From positions 1 through 33,493 of the forward strand of contig NZ_LLXZ01000115.1 in the NCBI RefSeq assembly GCF_001440395.1: a DNA stretch of 33,493 nt, written 5' to 3'. Below the pieces are notes generated by a model. The model saw nothing but the letters and a program-made list of their open reading frames with translations. It searched no databases and was not told the origin of the DNA. Position 1 is the first letter of the stretch, and the number at the start of each line of letters is the position of its first letter. The position numbers were made by a program, and so were the translations under genes. Below, piece by piece: positions 24,513 to 32,986 of this stretch. This DNA is from Bradyrhizobium jicamae (lineage in GTDB: Bacteria > Pseudomonadota > Alphaproteobacteria > Rhizobiales > Xanthobacteraceae).

Positions 24513-24752
24513 ATGCCCATAATGGCAAGGTTCTATTTTGATTTTTACGATGCCGCTGGCATCATCAGGGACAACGCTGGCGAGGAACTGCCCAGCGCAA
24601 CCGTCGCGCTGAAGGAAGCGCTGGAGATGGTCGGCCAGGCCGTGAAGGACTTGACGTCTCGGCAGTCAGAGGGACGCATTGCCGTCGAGGTCCGCGACGG
24701 TGAGGGGCCTGTCCTCAAGGTCTCGGCGACTATCGAGACGACCTCTCTGTAA
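24513..24752 (+). CDS. DUF6894-like protein
   Basis: About 79 residues from the ATG at 24513; an ATG at 24522 (MARFYFDFYDAAG) is equally plausible. The opening RFYFDFYDAAGIIRDNAGEE followed by LPSATVALKEAL is characteristic of a short family common in Bradyrhizobium and Methylobacterium. The protein is predicted cytoplasmic with an early beta hairpin and a central helix. Function unknown. Confidence 0.78.
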   Translation: MPIMARFYFDFYDAAGIIRDNAGEELPSATVALKEALEMVGQAVKDLTSRQSEGRIAVEVRDGEGPVLKVSATIETTSL

Positions 24753-24790
24753 GACACGGTCTCGCATCCTTTGAAGACAGATCAGTAGCG

Positions 24791-24927
24791 CACTACCGTG
24801 GTCAGCAATCAAAGCTGACCAGACCACATGGGTCGAACCGAAGTTCTTTGCCGACGTTGAGTACCGCGACGTCACGTCGGAAGGCTTGCTGCGGGCTAGC
24901 TCGTTTAAGGGGCTGTCTAGGACATAG
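24791..24927 (+). pseudogene. Second ligD 3'-end remnant
   Basis: VVS..SKLT then TWVEPKFFADVEYRD, VTSEGLLRASSFKGLSRT and stop at 24925-24927 match the end of the ligase D remnant at 22741, but with different third-base choices. About 20 bases are missing in the middle compared with the first copy (the part encoding IRKPKA). It is a fragment with no start. Confidence 0.8.
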
Positions 24928-25012
24928 GAAGAGCGGACTAACCGTCATGAGCTGCGTAAGCCCCGGCCCAACGATGCTACTCACTGCTCGCATGGGTGAA
25001 CTAAGACTGCAC

Positions 25013-26806
25013 TCACTCGGGCAACCTTGCTTTCCGAAGGCCCTCAATCAGCAGCTTCGAGTTCAATTGCCCGCCCCGAGCGATCCACGAAGAGATGGTA
25101 AAGCCTGGATCGGTCTCAAGCACACGCGCCGCCGCCTCACGCGCGTCAGCGTCACGTCCGAGATGGGCGAACGCGGACGCAAGACAGCGGTAAGTTGGCG
25201 AATAGGAGGGGCTCTGACGTTGGGCTTTCTTCGCTGCGACTATGGCCTCGTCAAAGCGACCGAGTTCAATAAAGGCCAACCCCCTCCCAACCAATGCCCG
25301 GTGCAGCAGCGGGTCTATCGGGCTTATCCGAATGGCACGTTCAAAGCTGCGGAGCGCCTCCTCCGATAGCCCCGCAACTTTATAGACCCAGCCTCTGCTG
25401 TTCCAGGCCCAATATAAATTCGGGTTGAGTGCGACCGCCCGGTCGGCCAGTTCAATCGCACCTTCGCAATCGTCCACCATGAACGCCGAGGTCATGGCAG
25501 CCCATGCTAACGTTTCTGGATCACCATCGTCGATCCTCAATGCCAGACGAAGCAGCCGAACTGCTTCCTTGCGCTCGACTTGAGGATCGGCAGCATAGCC
25601 CAAAAGGACGCTGAGCCCGTGACAGCTACCTGCCAGAGCCGCGACCAAGCCGAACCGAGGGTCCAGCTCCAAAGCGCGATGAGCAAGCCTGATGGCCTCG
25701 GCCAACCCTTCACGGGTCGTTTGGTAATACTGTTGCATGGCTCGGAGATGGAAATCATATGCGGTGAGGTTCTCCGGTCGCCGCCTCGTCGCCAATGCAA
25801 TTTCCGCTTGAAGCAATTTTGGCTGAATGGCTGAAATAACGGCGACCGTGACTTCGTCCTGCAGAGCGAAGACATCCGACAAGTCACGCTCGAACCTGTC
25901 CGCCCATAGGTGCGCCCCTGTAATCTCATCAATCAACTGCCCCGTGATGCGGACTTTGCCCGACGCCTTTCGCACGGACCCTTCAAGGACGTAGCCGACG
26001 CCAAGCCTGCGTCCGACCTCCTTCACATCGACGGCTTTGCCCTTGAACGTAAAGCTCGAATTGCGAGCGATGACGAATAACCATTTGAACCGCGAAAGCG
26101 CAGTGATGATCTCCTCAACCATTCCATCGGCGAAGTATTCCTGCTGGGGATCGCCGCTCATGTTCTCGAACGGCAGCACTGCAATGGACGGCTTATCGGG
26201 GAGAGGCAGCGGCTGGCTGTATGGGGCCGGCAAGTTTCCCGCTTCTGCGAGTGCCGGAAGCCCTGCGCCGACCCGAGTGGCAGAATAAACTCGAACCGGG
26301 CGGGCAATATTTTTGAGGTTCTGCTCGCCCAGATCGGTGAACTCGACCCCAACCTTGCCTCGGACTTGATCGTAGGCAGAAGACGAGATGCAGATTCCGC
26401 CGGGTTCTGCGATGCCCTCAAGCCGTGCTGCGATGTTAACTCCGTCGCCGAAGATGTCATGAGCCTCGACAATTACGTCACCAATGTTGATGCCCACGCG
26501 AAAGGCAATGCGCTCGTCTTTCACCTCCTCGCCTGATTGCTCGTTGACATGGCTCTGAAACTGCACAGCAGCACGAACCGCCTCCACCGCGCTTGGAAAC
26601 TCCGCCAAGAACCCGTCGCCCGTGTTCTTCACGATGCGACCGCCGTGTTCTGCAATAGCGGGCGTGACACTGTCCGCGAGTAGTGCCGACAACTTGGCGT
26701 GGGTCGTCTCTTCGTCATCATGCATGAGGCGCGAGTAGCCAGCCACGTCGGCGGCCACTATCGCCGCCAACCTTCGTCCGACCGGGACTGGCCGCTCTTG
26801 CACCAT
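25013..26806 (-). CDS. Class III adenylate/guanylate cyclase with TPR domain
   Basis: 597 residues from the ATG at 26806; a TTG nine bases upstream is less likely. Residues 10-170 form the cyclase catalytic domain with metal-binding Asp20 (AADVAGYSRLM) and Asp64 (KNTGDGFLAEF), and substrate-region HDIFGDGVNIAARLE. Next comes a TolB-N-like domain (SIAVLPFENMSGDPQQEYFA, then DGMVEEIITALSRF), then at least four TPR units (AWNSRGWVYKVAGLSEEALR, HRALVGRGLAFIELGRFDEA). It makes cAMP (or cGMP) in the cytoplasm, with the TPR part likely sensing a partner. This architecture is abundant in Bradyrhizobium. The gene is intact. Confidence 0.93.
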   Translation of the reverse strand: MVQERPVPVGRRLAAIVAADVAGYSRLMHDDEETTHAKLSALLADSVTPAIAEHGGRIVKNTGDGFLAEFPSAVEAVRAAVQFQSHVNEQSGEEVKDERIAFRVGINIGDVIVEAHDIFGDGVNIAARLEGIAEPGGICISSSAYDQVRGKVGVEFTDLGEQNLKNIARPVRVYSATRVGAGLPALAEAGNLPAPYSQPLPLPDKPSIAVLPFENMSGDPQQEYFADGMVEEIITALSRFKWLFVIARNSSFTFKGKAVDVKEVGRRLGVGYVLEGSVRKASGKVRITGQLIDEITGAHLWADRFERDLSDVFALQDEVTVAVISAIQPKLLQAEIALATRRRPENLTAYDFHLRAMQQYYQTTREGLAEAIRLAHRALELDPRFGLVAALAGSCHGLSVLLGYAADPQVERKEAVRLLRLALRIDDGDPETLAWAAMTSAFMVDDCEGAIELADRAVALNPNLYWAWNSRGWVYKVAGLSEEALRSFERAIRISPIDPLLHRALVGRGLAFIELGRFDEAIVAAKKAQRQSPSYSPTYRCLASAFAHLGRDADAREAAARVLETDPGFTISSWIARGGQLNSKLLIEGLRKARLPE

Positions 26807-27306
26807 GGTCCGCAATCCAACCCAAGGCGCACTGTACGACGGGTAAGAGACAGTGCCAAACGCATTTTAAGATTGCCCCTATTGGACTGGCTAGCAGCGC
26901 ACTTGTCGTTGCTAGCGTCTGAGGTTGAAAGGGCGATGCTGGAGAGCGGGCAAAGGATAGGTTGCGATTGCTGGAGGGTGGCCCGACGCATGACGTTGTG
27001 GGACGACACACGTCGGGCCTTGCCACAACGGGTTCAGCCCCCAGTATGGCCATTAGCCGCGCTGGCTGAACAAAGCCTACAGCCCTTCAGTGCGGGCGAG
27101 AACTCCGTGGGACTACGGAAGGGCTGTCGACTGGCGTATAAAATGGCGGACAGAAGTACGAGATAGATAGCCTGTAGCGCCGCGCCTTGCATCCATTTAC
27201 CACTCACCTAACGACTTATAGACGAGGTTTGGAAAGCGCGGGTATTGCGATCATAGCATCCGCAACACGGCCTGCGAGCCGTACCCGTCTGAGACAACAA
27301 GCTCCA
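26807..27306. other. 500-bp spacer with a strong hairpin
   Basis: No convincing gene. It includes the cyclase promoter side and a perfect 10-bp inverted repeat (27079-27088 and 27118-27127), described separately. Confidence 0.45.
27079..27127. repeat. Perfect 10-bp inverted repeat with 29-nt loop
   Basis: ACAGCCCTTC (27079-27088) pairs with GAAGGGCTGT (27118-27127). The loop contains CCG...CGG, which can extend the structure. No T-run follows. It may be part of an unrecognised small RNA or a mobile element end. Confidence 0.6.
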
Positions 27307-28185
27307 ATGAAAATCTCCGAAGAGCGGTTCAAGTCGATCCTTGCAGGAACCGCAACCAATCTTTCGTCGAAAGAAATCCTAATCCGGCAAGAGGCATTTT
27401 TTGCAGAGCGGACTGGTCAAGACCCGATGTTAGCGATCGAAGCCAAACTGCCGGATGTCACCATCATTAGGAAAGAGCGCTACAGGGGGATCGCGACAGA
27501 CGCTGCAACAACCCAAGCAATTCCAGTAGTGGATCCAGATGACCTCGGCACAGCCAAGTCCCGCAATTTTTGGAGCTGGCTGAATTGGGACGCAAACTGG
27601 TTGGCTGTCTGGGCAGTTGTAATCAGTGTCTTGGCCCTGTTTGCCCCAGCGGTTGCGGCACCACTGGTCGGAATCGCGGGCATCGCTCTGTTTGCATTGA
27701 TTGCGATCGGCATTGTTAACGTCACCATCAGGACTTTCGGCTGGCGGCCCACTCGCTCTATCCAGGTGAAACCAAATGCAACGGCTTCGCATCCGGAGCC
27801 GTTGGCCGCTCCCATCATCGTCGAAGCCTCAGAAGGCTCTTCAATACACACTTGTAGTCCTGCGCGACCGAAGAGAAAGCCGCCGTCTCACCGTTCTCAT
27901 GTAAGTCAGCGACTGTCTCCGAACTCTCCACAACTTGTCGCTTTTTCAGAAAGGCATCGGATCCCTCTTGATAGCTTTTTCGATGCCCCCGCAGCGGGTT
28001 TCGGCGATGCACATCATGTGCTCGGGCTGCTCAACGACCCTCGGGTGGTTGGCAAGCGACTGCGGCAAAAGGTATTTCTTGGACCTTATATTGGCGCATG
28101 TTACGAGCCGGTGGCTGCGCAGCTTGCCGCTACGTCCGAACGATGGCAGGTCATTGAAGATGAGGTCAGCGGCCGCAGCTTCTGA
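27307..28185 (+). CDS. Hypothetical membrane protein, C-terminus doubtful
   Basis: 292 residues from the ATG at 27307 (MKISEERFKSILAGTATNLS); no good ribosome site. A membrane block of about 45 residues lies in the middle (WLAVWAVVISVLALFAPAVA to IALFALIAIGIVNVTIRTF, likely two helices). The last 110 residues have a plain composition, and the opposite strand also shows reasonable frames here (27815-28012 and 27946-28212), so the true 3' end may be disrupted. It runs directly into the VapE remnant. Confidence 0.5.
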   Translation: MKISEERFKSILAGTATNLSSKEILIRQEAFFAERTGQDPMLAIEAKLPDVTIIRKERYRGIATDAATTQAIPVVDPDDLGTAKSRNFWSWLNWDANWLAVWAVVISVLALFAPAVAAPLVGIAGIALFALIAIGIVNVTIRTFGWRPTRSIQVKPNATASHPEPLAAPIIVEASEGSSIHTCSPARPKRKPPSHRSHVSQRLSPNSPQLVAFSERHRIPLDSFFDAPAAGFGDAHHVLGLLNDPRVVGKRLRQKVFLGPYIGACYEPVAAQLAATSERWQVIEDEVSGRSF

Positions 28186-28929
28186 CCTTGCGGGAATGAA
28201 GCGCGCCGACATCGAACAGGTAAAGGCGTTTGCAAGTCGTCAGGTCGATCGTGCACGTCCAGCTTACGGTCGAGTTCGGGAAGATCGGCCTCGTCGCTCG
28301 ATCGAGTGGGCCACGACAACGATGACACATATTTACTTTCCCAGACTGGTAATCGCCGATGGTGGCCGCTTAAGACCAGCAAGGTCAATATCGAGGCACT
28401 AAAACGCGACCGTGAGCAGCTGTTGGGCGAAGCGGCGTCTTATGAAGCGGCCGACGAAAGCATCGGGCTGCATCTGAGCTTGTGGGGTGATGCCCGCGAA
28501 ATTCAGGAGCAGCGTCGCGTGGCGGACCCTTGGGAAGATCTCTTGGTTGATATACCGGAACACATCATCCATAGGTCCGACGATGGCTATGAACGCGTTG
28601 CTAGCGCCGACCTGCTGACGGTGGTGCTTCAAATTCCAAAAGCGCAACAAAACTCGGGTCACGGCCAACGACTTGCCAAGGCCATGGAGCATGCGGGCGA
28701 TTGGAAACGAAATAAGTCTGGCAACGTCACTATTCGAGGAGTGCCTGTGCGAGGCTACGTGCGTCCCACCTTTCGGCAGAACATGGCCCAAGCGGCGGCA
28801 CGAGTACCTTTTGACGTTGCCAAGCGCAAATGTGAGACTGTAATAGGCGTCGACGAACGACCAAGCCCAGCGGTGCACACTGGTATCTGCGAAGCTGTAA
28901 TGGAAGCTGAAACTAACCTGACGGACTGA
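28184..28929 (+). pseudogene. VapE-like (virulence-associated E) remnant, frameshifted
   Basis: Reading across a one-base deletion near 28318 gives MKRADIEQVKAFASRQVDRA, RPAYGRVREDRPRR, then NDDTYLLSQTGNRRWWPLKT, WEDLLVDIPEHIIHRSDDGY and NKSGNVTIRGVPVRGYVRPT. These are hallmarks of the C-terminal half of VapE-type proteins, P-loop primase/helicase-like replication proteins of phages and genomic islands. The N-terminal P-loop half is missing upstream. The 28306-28929 part is open and could be translated, but is unlikely to be functional. Confidence 0.82.
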
Positions 28930-29361
28930 CGCCGCTGACGGTGATTTCCTGTAGCCTATCCGGACGGGGAAACCAGTGGTGCAAATGGCTGCAAGTGTGC
29001 TCCTAAACGCGGCTCAAATGTCTATTCTGTCCGTCAGGGTCTATCAGGGTCTGTCCAGATCAATAAAGACAAGGCTTTTGAACTGACGGACACTCTCCTA
29101 GCTCAGTCAGGCTGACGGACCTTACGATCGCCTATGCCTGCGCCCTTCTTCTACCTAGGTGTAAAGGTATCTCGCCCTGCCCCCCAGCGCCTGTGGATGG
29201 CCACTCCACAGCATCGCTCGTGCTAGCGTCCCACCTTGAAATCTTTGAAGAGAGTACACCGAACGTTTGCCCCGGGTTTACTGTTTCCAATCAGATTTGT
29301 GGGTACGAGAACATGTGGCGGATCGGTGCGCGAGGCAGCGATCGCTGGCTGGAGATGATCA
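28930..29361. other. Spacer with repeated TGACGGAC octamer
   Basis: No convincing gene. TGACGGAC occurs at 28919-28926 (end of the VapE remnant), 29084-29091 and 29113-29120, and its complement GTCCGTCA at 29029-29036. Such a cluster beside a replication protein may be part of an old origin or operator; it might also be coincidence. Confidence 0.45.
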
Positions 29362-29649
29362 ATGTCGCTTCTTGGAAAATTGGCACAAACCCGCGCCGAA
29401 TTCGATTGGTGTCACGACGACCCTTGGCGCAAAAAGGTAGCAGCTGCTGTGCGCGGTAAGGAAACCATCAGCACTGCAGCACTACTCGACGCTGTTTGTG
29501 TGCCAGCTACGACGGGCACCGCGCGCCGCCTTGCCGCGATCATGCGCGACTTGCATTTCATTCCGATCAAATCGCGCCGCTTAATGCCGGGGGGCCGAGC
29601 CGGAAATACCGTTACGCGCGGTTGGGCACGTTCTGTCCGCACAATGTAG
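29362..29649 (+). CDS. VapE-associated small hypothetical protein
   Basis: 95 residues starting MSLLGKLAQTRAEFDWCHDD. The middle TISTAALLDAVCVPATTGTA followed by RRLAAIMRDLHFIPIKSRRL resembles a winged-helix/DNA-binding segment often found next to VapE-type genes in prophages and islands. It is basic at the C-terminus (TRGWARSVRTM). Intact, likely retained from the same element as the VapE remnant. Confidence 0.7.
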   Translation: MSLLGKLAQTRAEFDWCHDDPWRKKVAAAVRGKETISTAALLDAVCVPATTGTARRLAAIMRDLHFIPIKSRRLMPGGRAGNTVTRGWARSVRTM

Positions 29650-29708
29650 TCGTCCCGAACGACAAGAACCGCCGGCGACACCGGCCCTAACCTCCAGGGG
29701 ATGATCCC

Positions 29709-29846
29709 ATGAGATATCTGCTTCTTGAAAATTTTCGTATTATCAATGACGACGCGAACTTCGTCGTGGGCAGGGTCCAGCCACAACCGTGCGGGAAGGT
29801 CCATACCGGGTGTTCGCCTGCGCCGTTCCGGCGGACGAGGGTTTGA
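29709..29846 (+). CDS. Short 45-codon frame, probably 5' part of a frameshifted gene
   Basis: The ATG at 29709 has a clear AGGGGATGATCCC ribosome site and reads MRYLLLENFRIINDDANFVV. It ends at a TGA (29844-29846) inside the following longer frame. Because the longer frame has no ribosome site of its own, the two were probably one gene joined near 29785-29800. Confidence 0.5.
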   Translation: MRYLLLENFRIINDDANFVVGRVQPQPCGKVHTGCSPAPFRRTRV

Positions 29847-30304
29847 TTGAGGTCGCCACGGTCAAGACCCTTGACGAATGCGTCACTGCCCTCGCGGACT
29901 ACTATGAAAGGACCCCTGCGCAGTGGGTTCGCAAGCGCGCGGGCTGGTCCGAAAAAGAGACCTGCTACTCACATCTCAGTGTGGAGCAAGATCAACGAGG
30001 TCGATGGCGAGCATATCGTGATGAGTTCTCACTGCTGAACGGCCGCGGGGAGCCCGCAAATTTTTCCACGCTCGACGAAGCCCAGCGTGTTGCTGACATT
30101 CATCTGCTGGACAATTACCCGAATGCACAGCCAGCGGTCGACGATGGATACTGGTGGCTTGTGGACCCTGAAATGGATTGGCGGCTGCTTCCGGAGGAAG
30201 TCGCATTGCGAGCCCAGTGGAAGCCTTTAGCGTCCCTGTGGCGACCCGATGTCAAGCAACCCTCAGCTGATCGGGGAAGCTCTGGAGGCAGCCGCCCATC
30301 GTAA
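29789..30304 (+). CDS. Hypothetical protein, probably 3' part of the 29709 gene
   Basis: 171 codons from a GTG with no ribosome site: VREGPYRVFACAVPADEGLI, then TLDECVTALADYYERTPAQW, tryptophan-rich and acidic (GYWWLVDPEMDW). Predicted cytoplasmic. Family not recognised. If a one-base change joins it to the frame starting at 29709, the full protein would be about 198 residues. Confidence 0.6.
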   Translation: MREGPYRVFACAVPADEGLIEVATVKTLDECVTALADYYERTPAQWVRKRAGWSEKETCYSHLSVEQDQRGRWRAYRDEFSLLNGRGEPANFSTLDEAQRVADIHLLDNYPNAQPAVDDGYWWLVDPEMDWRLLPEEVALRAQWKPLASLWRPDVKQPSADRGSSGGSRPS

Positions 30305-30381
30305 CAAGGTACAACGATAGCACGCCTCCCGCGCGATGCTTGGCCGTTTTCACGCGTCTGAGCTACGTCCGTTCCTCCCCC

Positions 30382-31969
30382 GATTGTGTTGCCAAAACTC
30401 CCGTTGAGACGACTCACGATCCGTGATTCCGTTGGTTGAAAGGGCATCAGCGGGAACAGCGGATGATGGGTCGGCGGGAAGACGGGCAAGGACAGTTTTT
30501 CTATTCGTTCGATCTCGACAAGGTGATCCCACCCGATCATCTAGCCCGGCAGATCGGCGGCTTGCTCGATCTAGATTGGGTGCACAAGGAGTTGGCGCCA
30601 TATTATTCCCACACCGGCCGGCCCTCGATTGACCCGGTGCTGATGATCCGGATGCTGCTTGTCGGCTATGTGTTTTGCGATCCGCTCCGAACGACGGATT
30701 TGCGCCGAGGTTCAAGTAAACCTTGCCTATCGCTGGTTCTGCAAGCTCGGTATCGAAGACAAGATTCCCGACCACTCTGTATTCTGCCGTGCGCGGCACG
30801 AACGCTTCCGAGCGAGCGACGCCCTACGCCGGGTATTTGAGGGCGTGGTGGCGATGTGCATTGCGGCCGGGCTGGTTGGAGGCGAAGCGTTCTCGATCGA
30901 TGCGAGCTTGATCAAGGCGGATGTGAACAAGACAAAGCGGATCCCCGGCGACCAGTCGTTCGCATGGCCAAAGACGGAGGAGGCATCCCATGCGGTTCGC
31001 GAGTATCTCGCAGCCCTTGAAGCCGCCCGCGGCGGTGGAGACCGTGGCGGTTCGGGCGAAGGCGGCGATCGACGCAAGCCTCCCAAAGAAGTCTCGCCAC
31101 CGATCCGCAAGCCACATGGGTTGCGAGGCCGGGCTTGGACCCATTCTTTGCCTATGATGCTAACTACCTAATCGACAATAAAGCCGGGATTATCATCGAT
31201 GCCGTGGGCACTCGGGCGAACCGAGCCGTGGAGAATGCCGTCACCCAAACCATGGTGGATCGCGTTGAGCGCCGCTTCGATCTGCGGCCCAGAAGGCTCG
31301 CGGGCGACACGGTCTATGGCGCGGTCAGACTGCTCAAATGGCTGGTGGATCGCGGCATTACACCGCACGTACCGGTGTGGGACAAGTCGGCACGCCCCGA
31401 TGGCACATTCAGCCGTGCCGACTTCGTCTTCGATCAACAGCGCAACATCTATGTTTGCCCAGGCGGCGCGGAACTGACCAGCACAGGCAATATCGATCAA
31501 GGCCACATCGTTTACTACAGGGCCAGCAAGAGCGACTGCTCGCGCTATTCATTGAAGCCGAAGTGCACGACGGCGATCGTGCGCAAAATCACCCGCGACC
31601 TCAACGAAGATCTGCGGGATCATGTCCGGGCGTTAGCCAATACGGAAGCCTTCCAGCAGTCGCGCCGCGAGCGCAAGAAGGTCGAGATGCGATTTGCGCA
31701 CATGAAGCGCATTCTCCGGCTCGACCGGCTTCGGCTGCGAGGCTTGAGCGGCGTCAGGGACGAAGTGCTGCTTACAGCTACCGCGCAGAACCTAAGGCGG
31801 CTCGCCAGGCTTCTCTTCCGTGCCCGGCACCTCTGGCAGCGACTTGCCCAGCATTGCTGCCCACGAATGGACAGCGAAGCCAACACAAGGGAGAACGCAA
31901 ACAAGCGGCCGGTTTAAAACTCACAACTAAGCTCTGCAATCGCGTCCGGACCAGTTTTACAACACAATC
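30382..31969 (+). mobile_element. IS1182-family insertion sequence
   Basis: A transposase remnant bounded by imperfect inverted repeats. GATTGTGTTGCCAAAACT begins at 30382, and at the right end AGTTTTACAACACAATC (31953-31969) is its near complement (GATTGTGTTGTAAAACT). Length about 1.59 kb, within the family range. No convincing target duplication flanks it, so the exact ends are uncertain. It sits between accessory genes and a truncated monooxygenase. Confidence 0.82.
30463..31917 (+). pseudogene. IS1182-family transposase with two frameshifts
   Basis: Three frames join into one DDE transposase: MMGRREDGQGQFFYSFDLDK, then CAEVQVNLAYRWFCKLGIED and FSIDASLIKADVN, then LDPFFAYDANYLIDNKAGII. 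One extra T in the TTTT at about 30673-30677 causes the first shift and a lost base near 31097-31100 the second. Catalytic triad candidates are Asp at 30899 (FSIDAS), Asp at 31306 (LAGDTVYG) and Glu at 31684 (KKVEMRFAHMKRIL). The N-terminal DUF772-like region and C-terminal DDE domain are otherwise complete. Inactive as sequenced. Confidence 0.85.
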
Positions 31970-32122
31970 CGTTCGTAAGCGGCCCCCGTCAGCCTGAACG
32001 CTCATGTGCGAAAAGGGCCATCAAAGCACATCGTAGTGTTCGTCAAAAAGCCCAGAATGGGCTTGGTATTCCGGCTGAAGCAATAGTTCACACTACGGGA
32101 TCGTCTACGTGTGCGAGAAGTA

Positions 32123-32590
32123 TTATTGCAATCTCGGTTGCATCTTTGCAGCGCTGAGCGCGTGGCGAGCGTTTACCCACATTGCGCGAGCCAACGCGTC
32201 GGGGCGGAGAAATCGGCGGACGCCAATACAACGACTTCCGAATGCTGAGAAAGTATCGGCGCACATCGGATCGCGCGCCGCAGCCGAGAACGTTAGGCGT
32301 TCGAGGAAGTTGAATGGGCGTCCCGTCGAGAAATCCTCGATCCCAAACTGATGTCCAGCCAGTTCGGACCGATGCCGTTTTGCATAAGCCGACAGACGGC
32401 GGTCGAGATCCGTCGGACTCGTCCATGCACGGCCGACAGCGCCCGTCAGCCACTCGGCGGACTGCAACGCGCAGCCGCATCCGATGCCCCACAACGGATC
32501 GAGCGATAGGGCCGCGTCTCCGATCAATGCCAAGCCGGGCTTGGACACGCTGCGGTGAAGGTTCGGATAGCCGGCGAGCGCTCCGCGCTA
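32123..32590 (-). pseudogene. 5'-truncated flavin-dependent monooxygenase/halogenase-like gene
   Basis: Reads YPNLHRSVSKPGLALIGDAA, LSLDPLWGIGCGCALQSAEW, and ends near RPDALARAMWVNARHALSAA. LIGDAALSLDPLWGIG is the second FAD-binding motif (GD box) of group A monooxygenases. Upstream the frame is closed by TAG at 32588-32590 and the Rossmann GxGxxG part is missing, so only the C-terminal third remains. A GTG at 32548 could start a 141-residue product but it would lack catalytic parts. Confidence 0.78.
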
Positions 32591-32596
32591 TCGCAG

Positions 32597-32986
32597 GAAC
32601 AGACCGGTCGCGCTCACTGCCTTCGGACCATCTCGTACTCCGAAGTGCTGTCCTGCCGAATTATTTCTTAGTGTCGGTCCGGCCGCGACGTCGGGGCCCC
32701 ATGGCGGATCGCAATGCAATTACAAAGCACGACGTGAGAAGAGTGAGGTACGCAACGATCATCATGGCCTTGTCGATCTGCAGGCCCCCCGCTGGCGTGA
32801 AAGCACACGAGATTTGTTCCAGCAAGTGAGCCAGCTATGCTGACGCGGAATACCTCGCCACCGCAGGCCGATGATCCGTTGCCGCTGCTCCGGGCCACCG
32901 CCGATGTTGGTAAAAGTTGGTACGCCGTTTTTCGCGACAACCATTCGCGGCCTATCCGTTGACCTCTAATGAGGTCCAACGCGACG
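32597..32986. other. 390-bp spacer without a convincing gene
   Basis: It lies between the truncated monooxygenase and the terminase start. Short open frames are present on both strands but show no start signals or family features. A 42-codon frame from 32701 (MADRNAITKHDVRRVRYATI) has no ribosome site. Confidence 0.4.

Noticed and set aside
30304..30381. Target-site duplication for the IS1182-like element
   Set aside because: No matching short direct repeats were found on both sides of the inferred ends.
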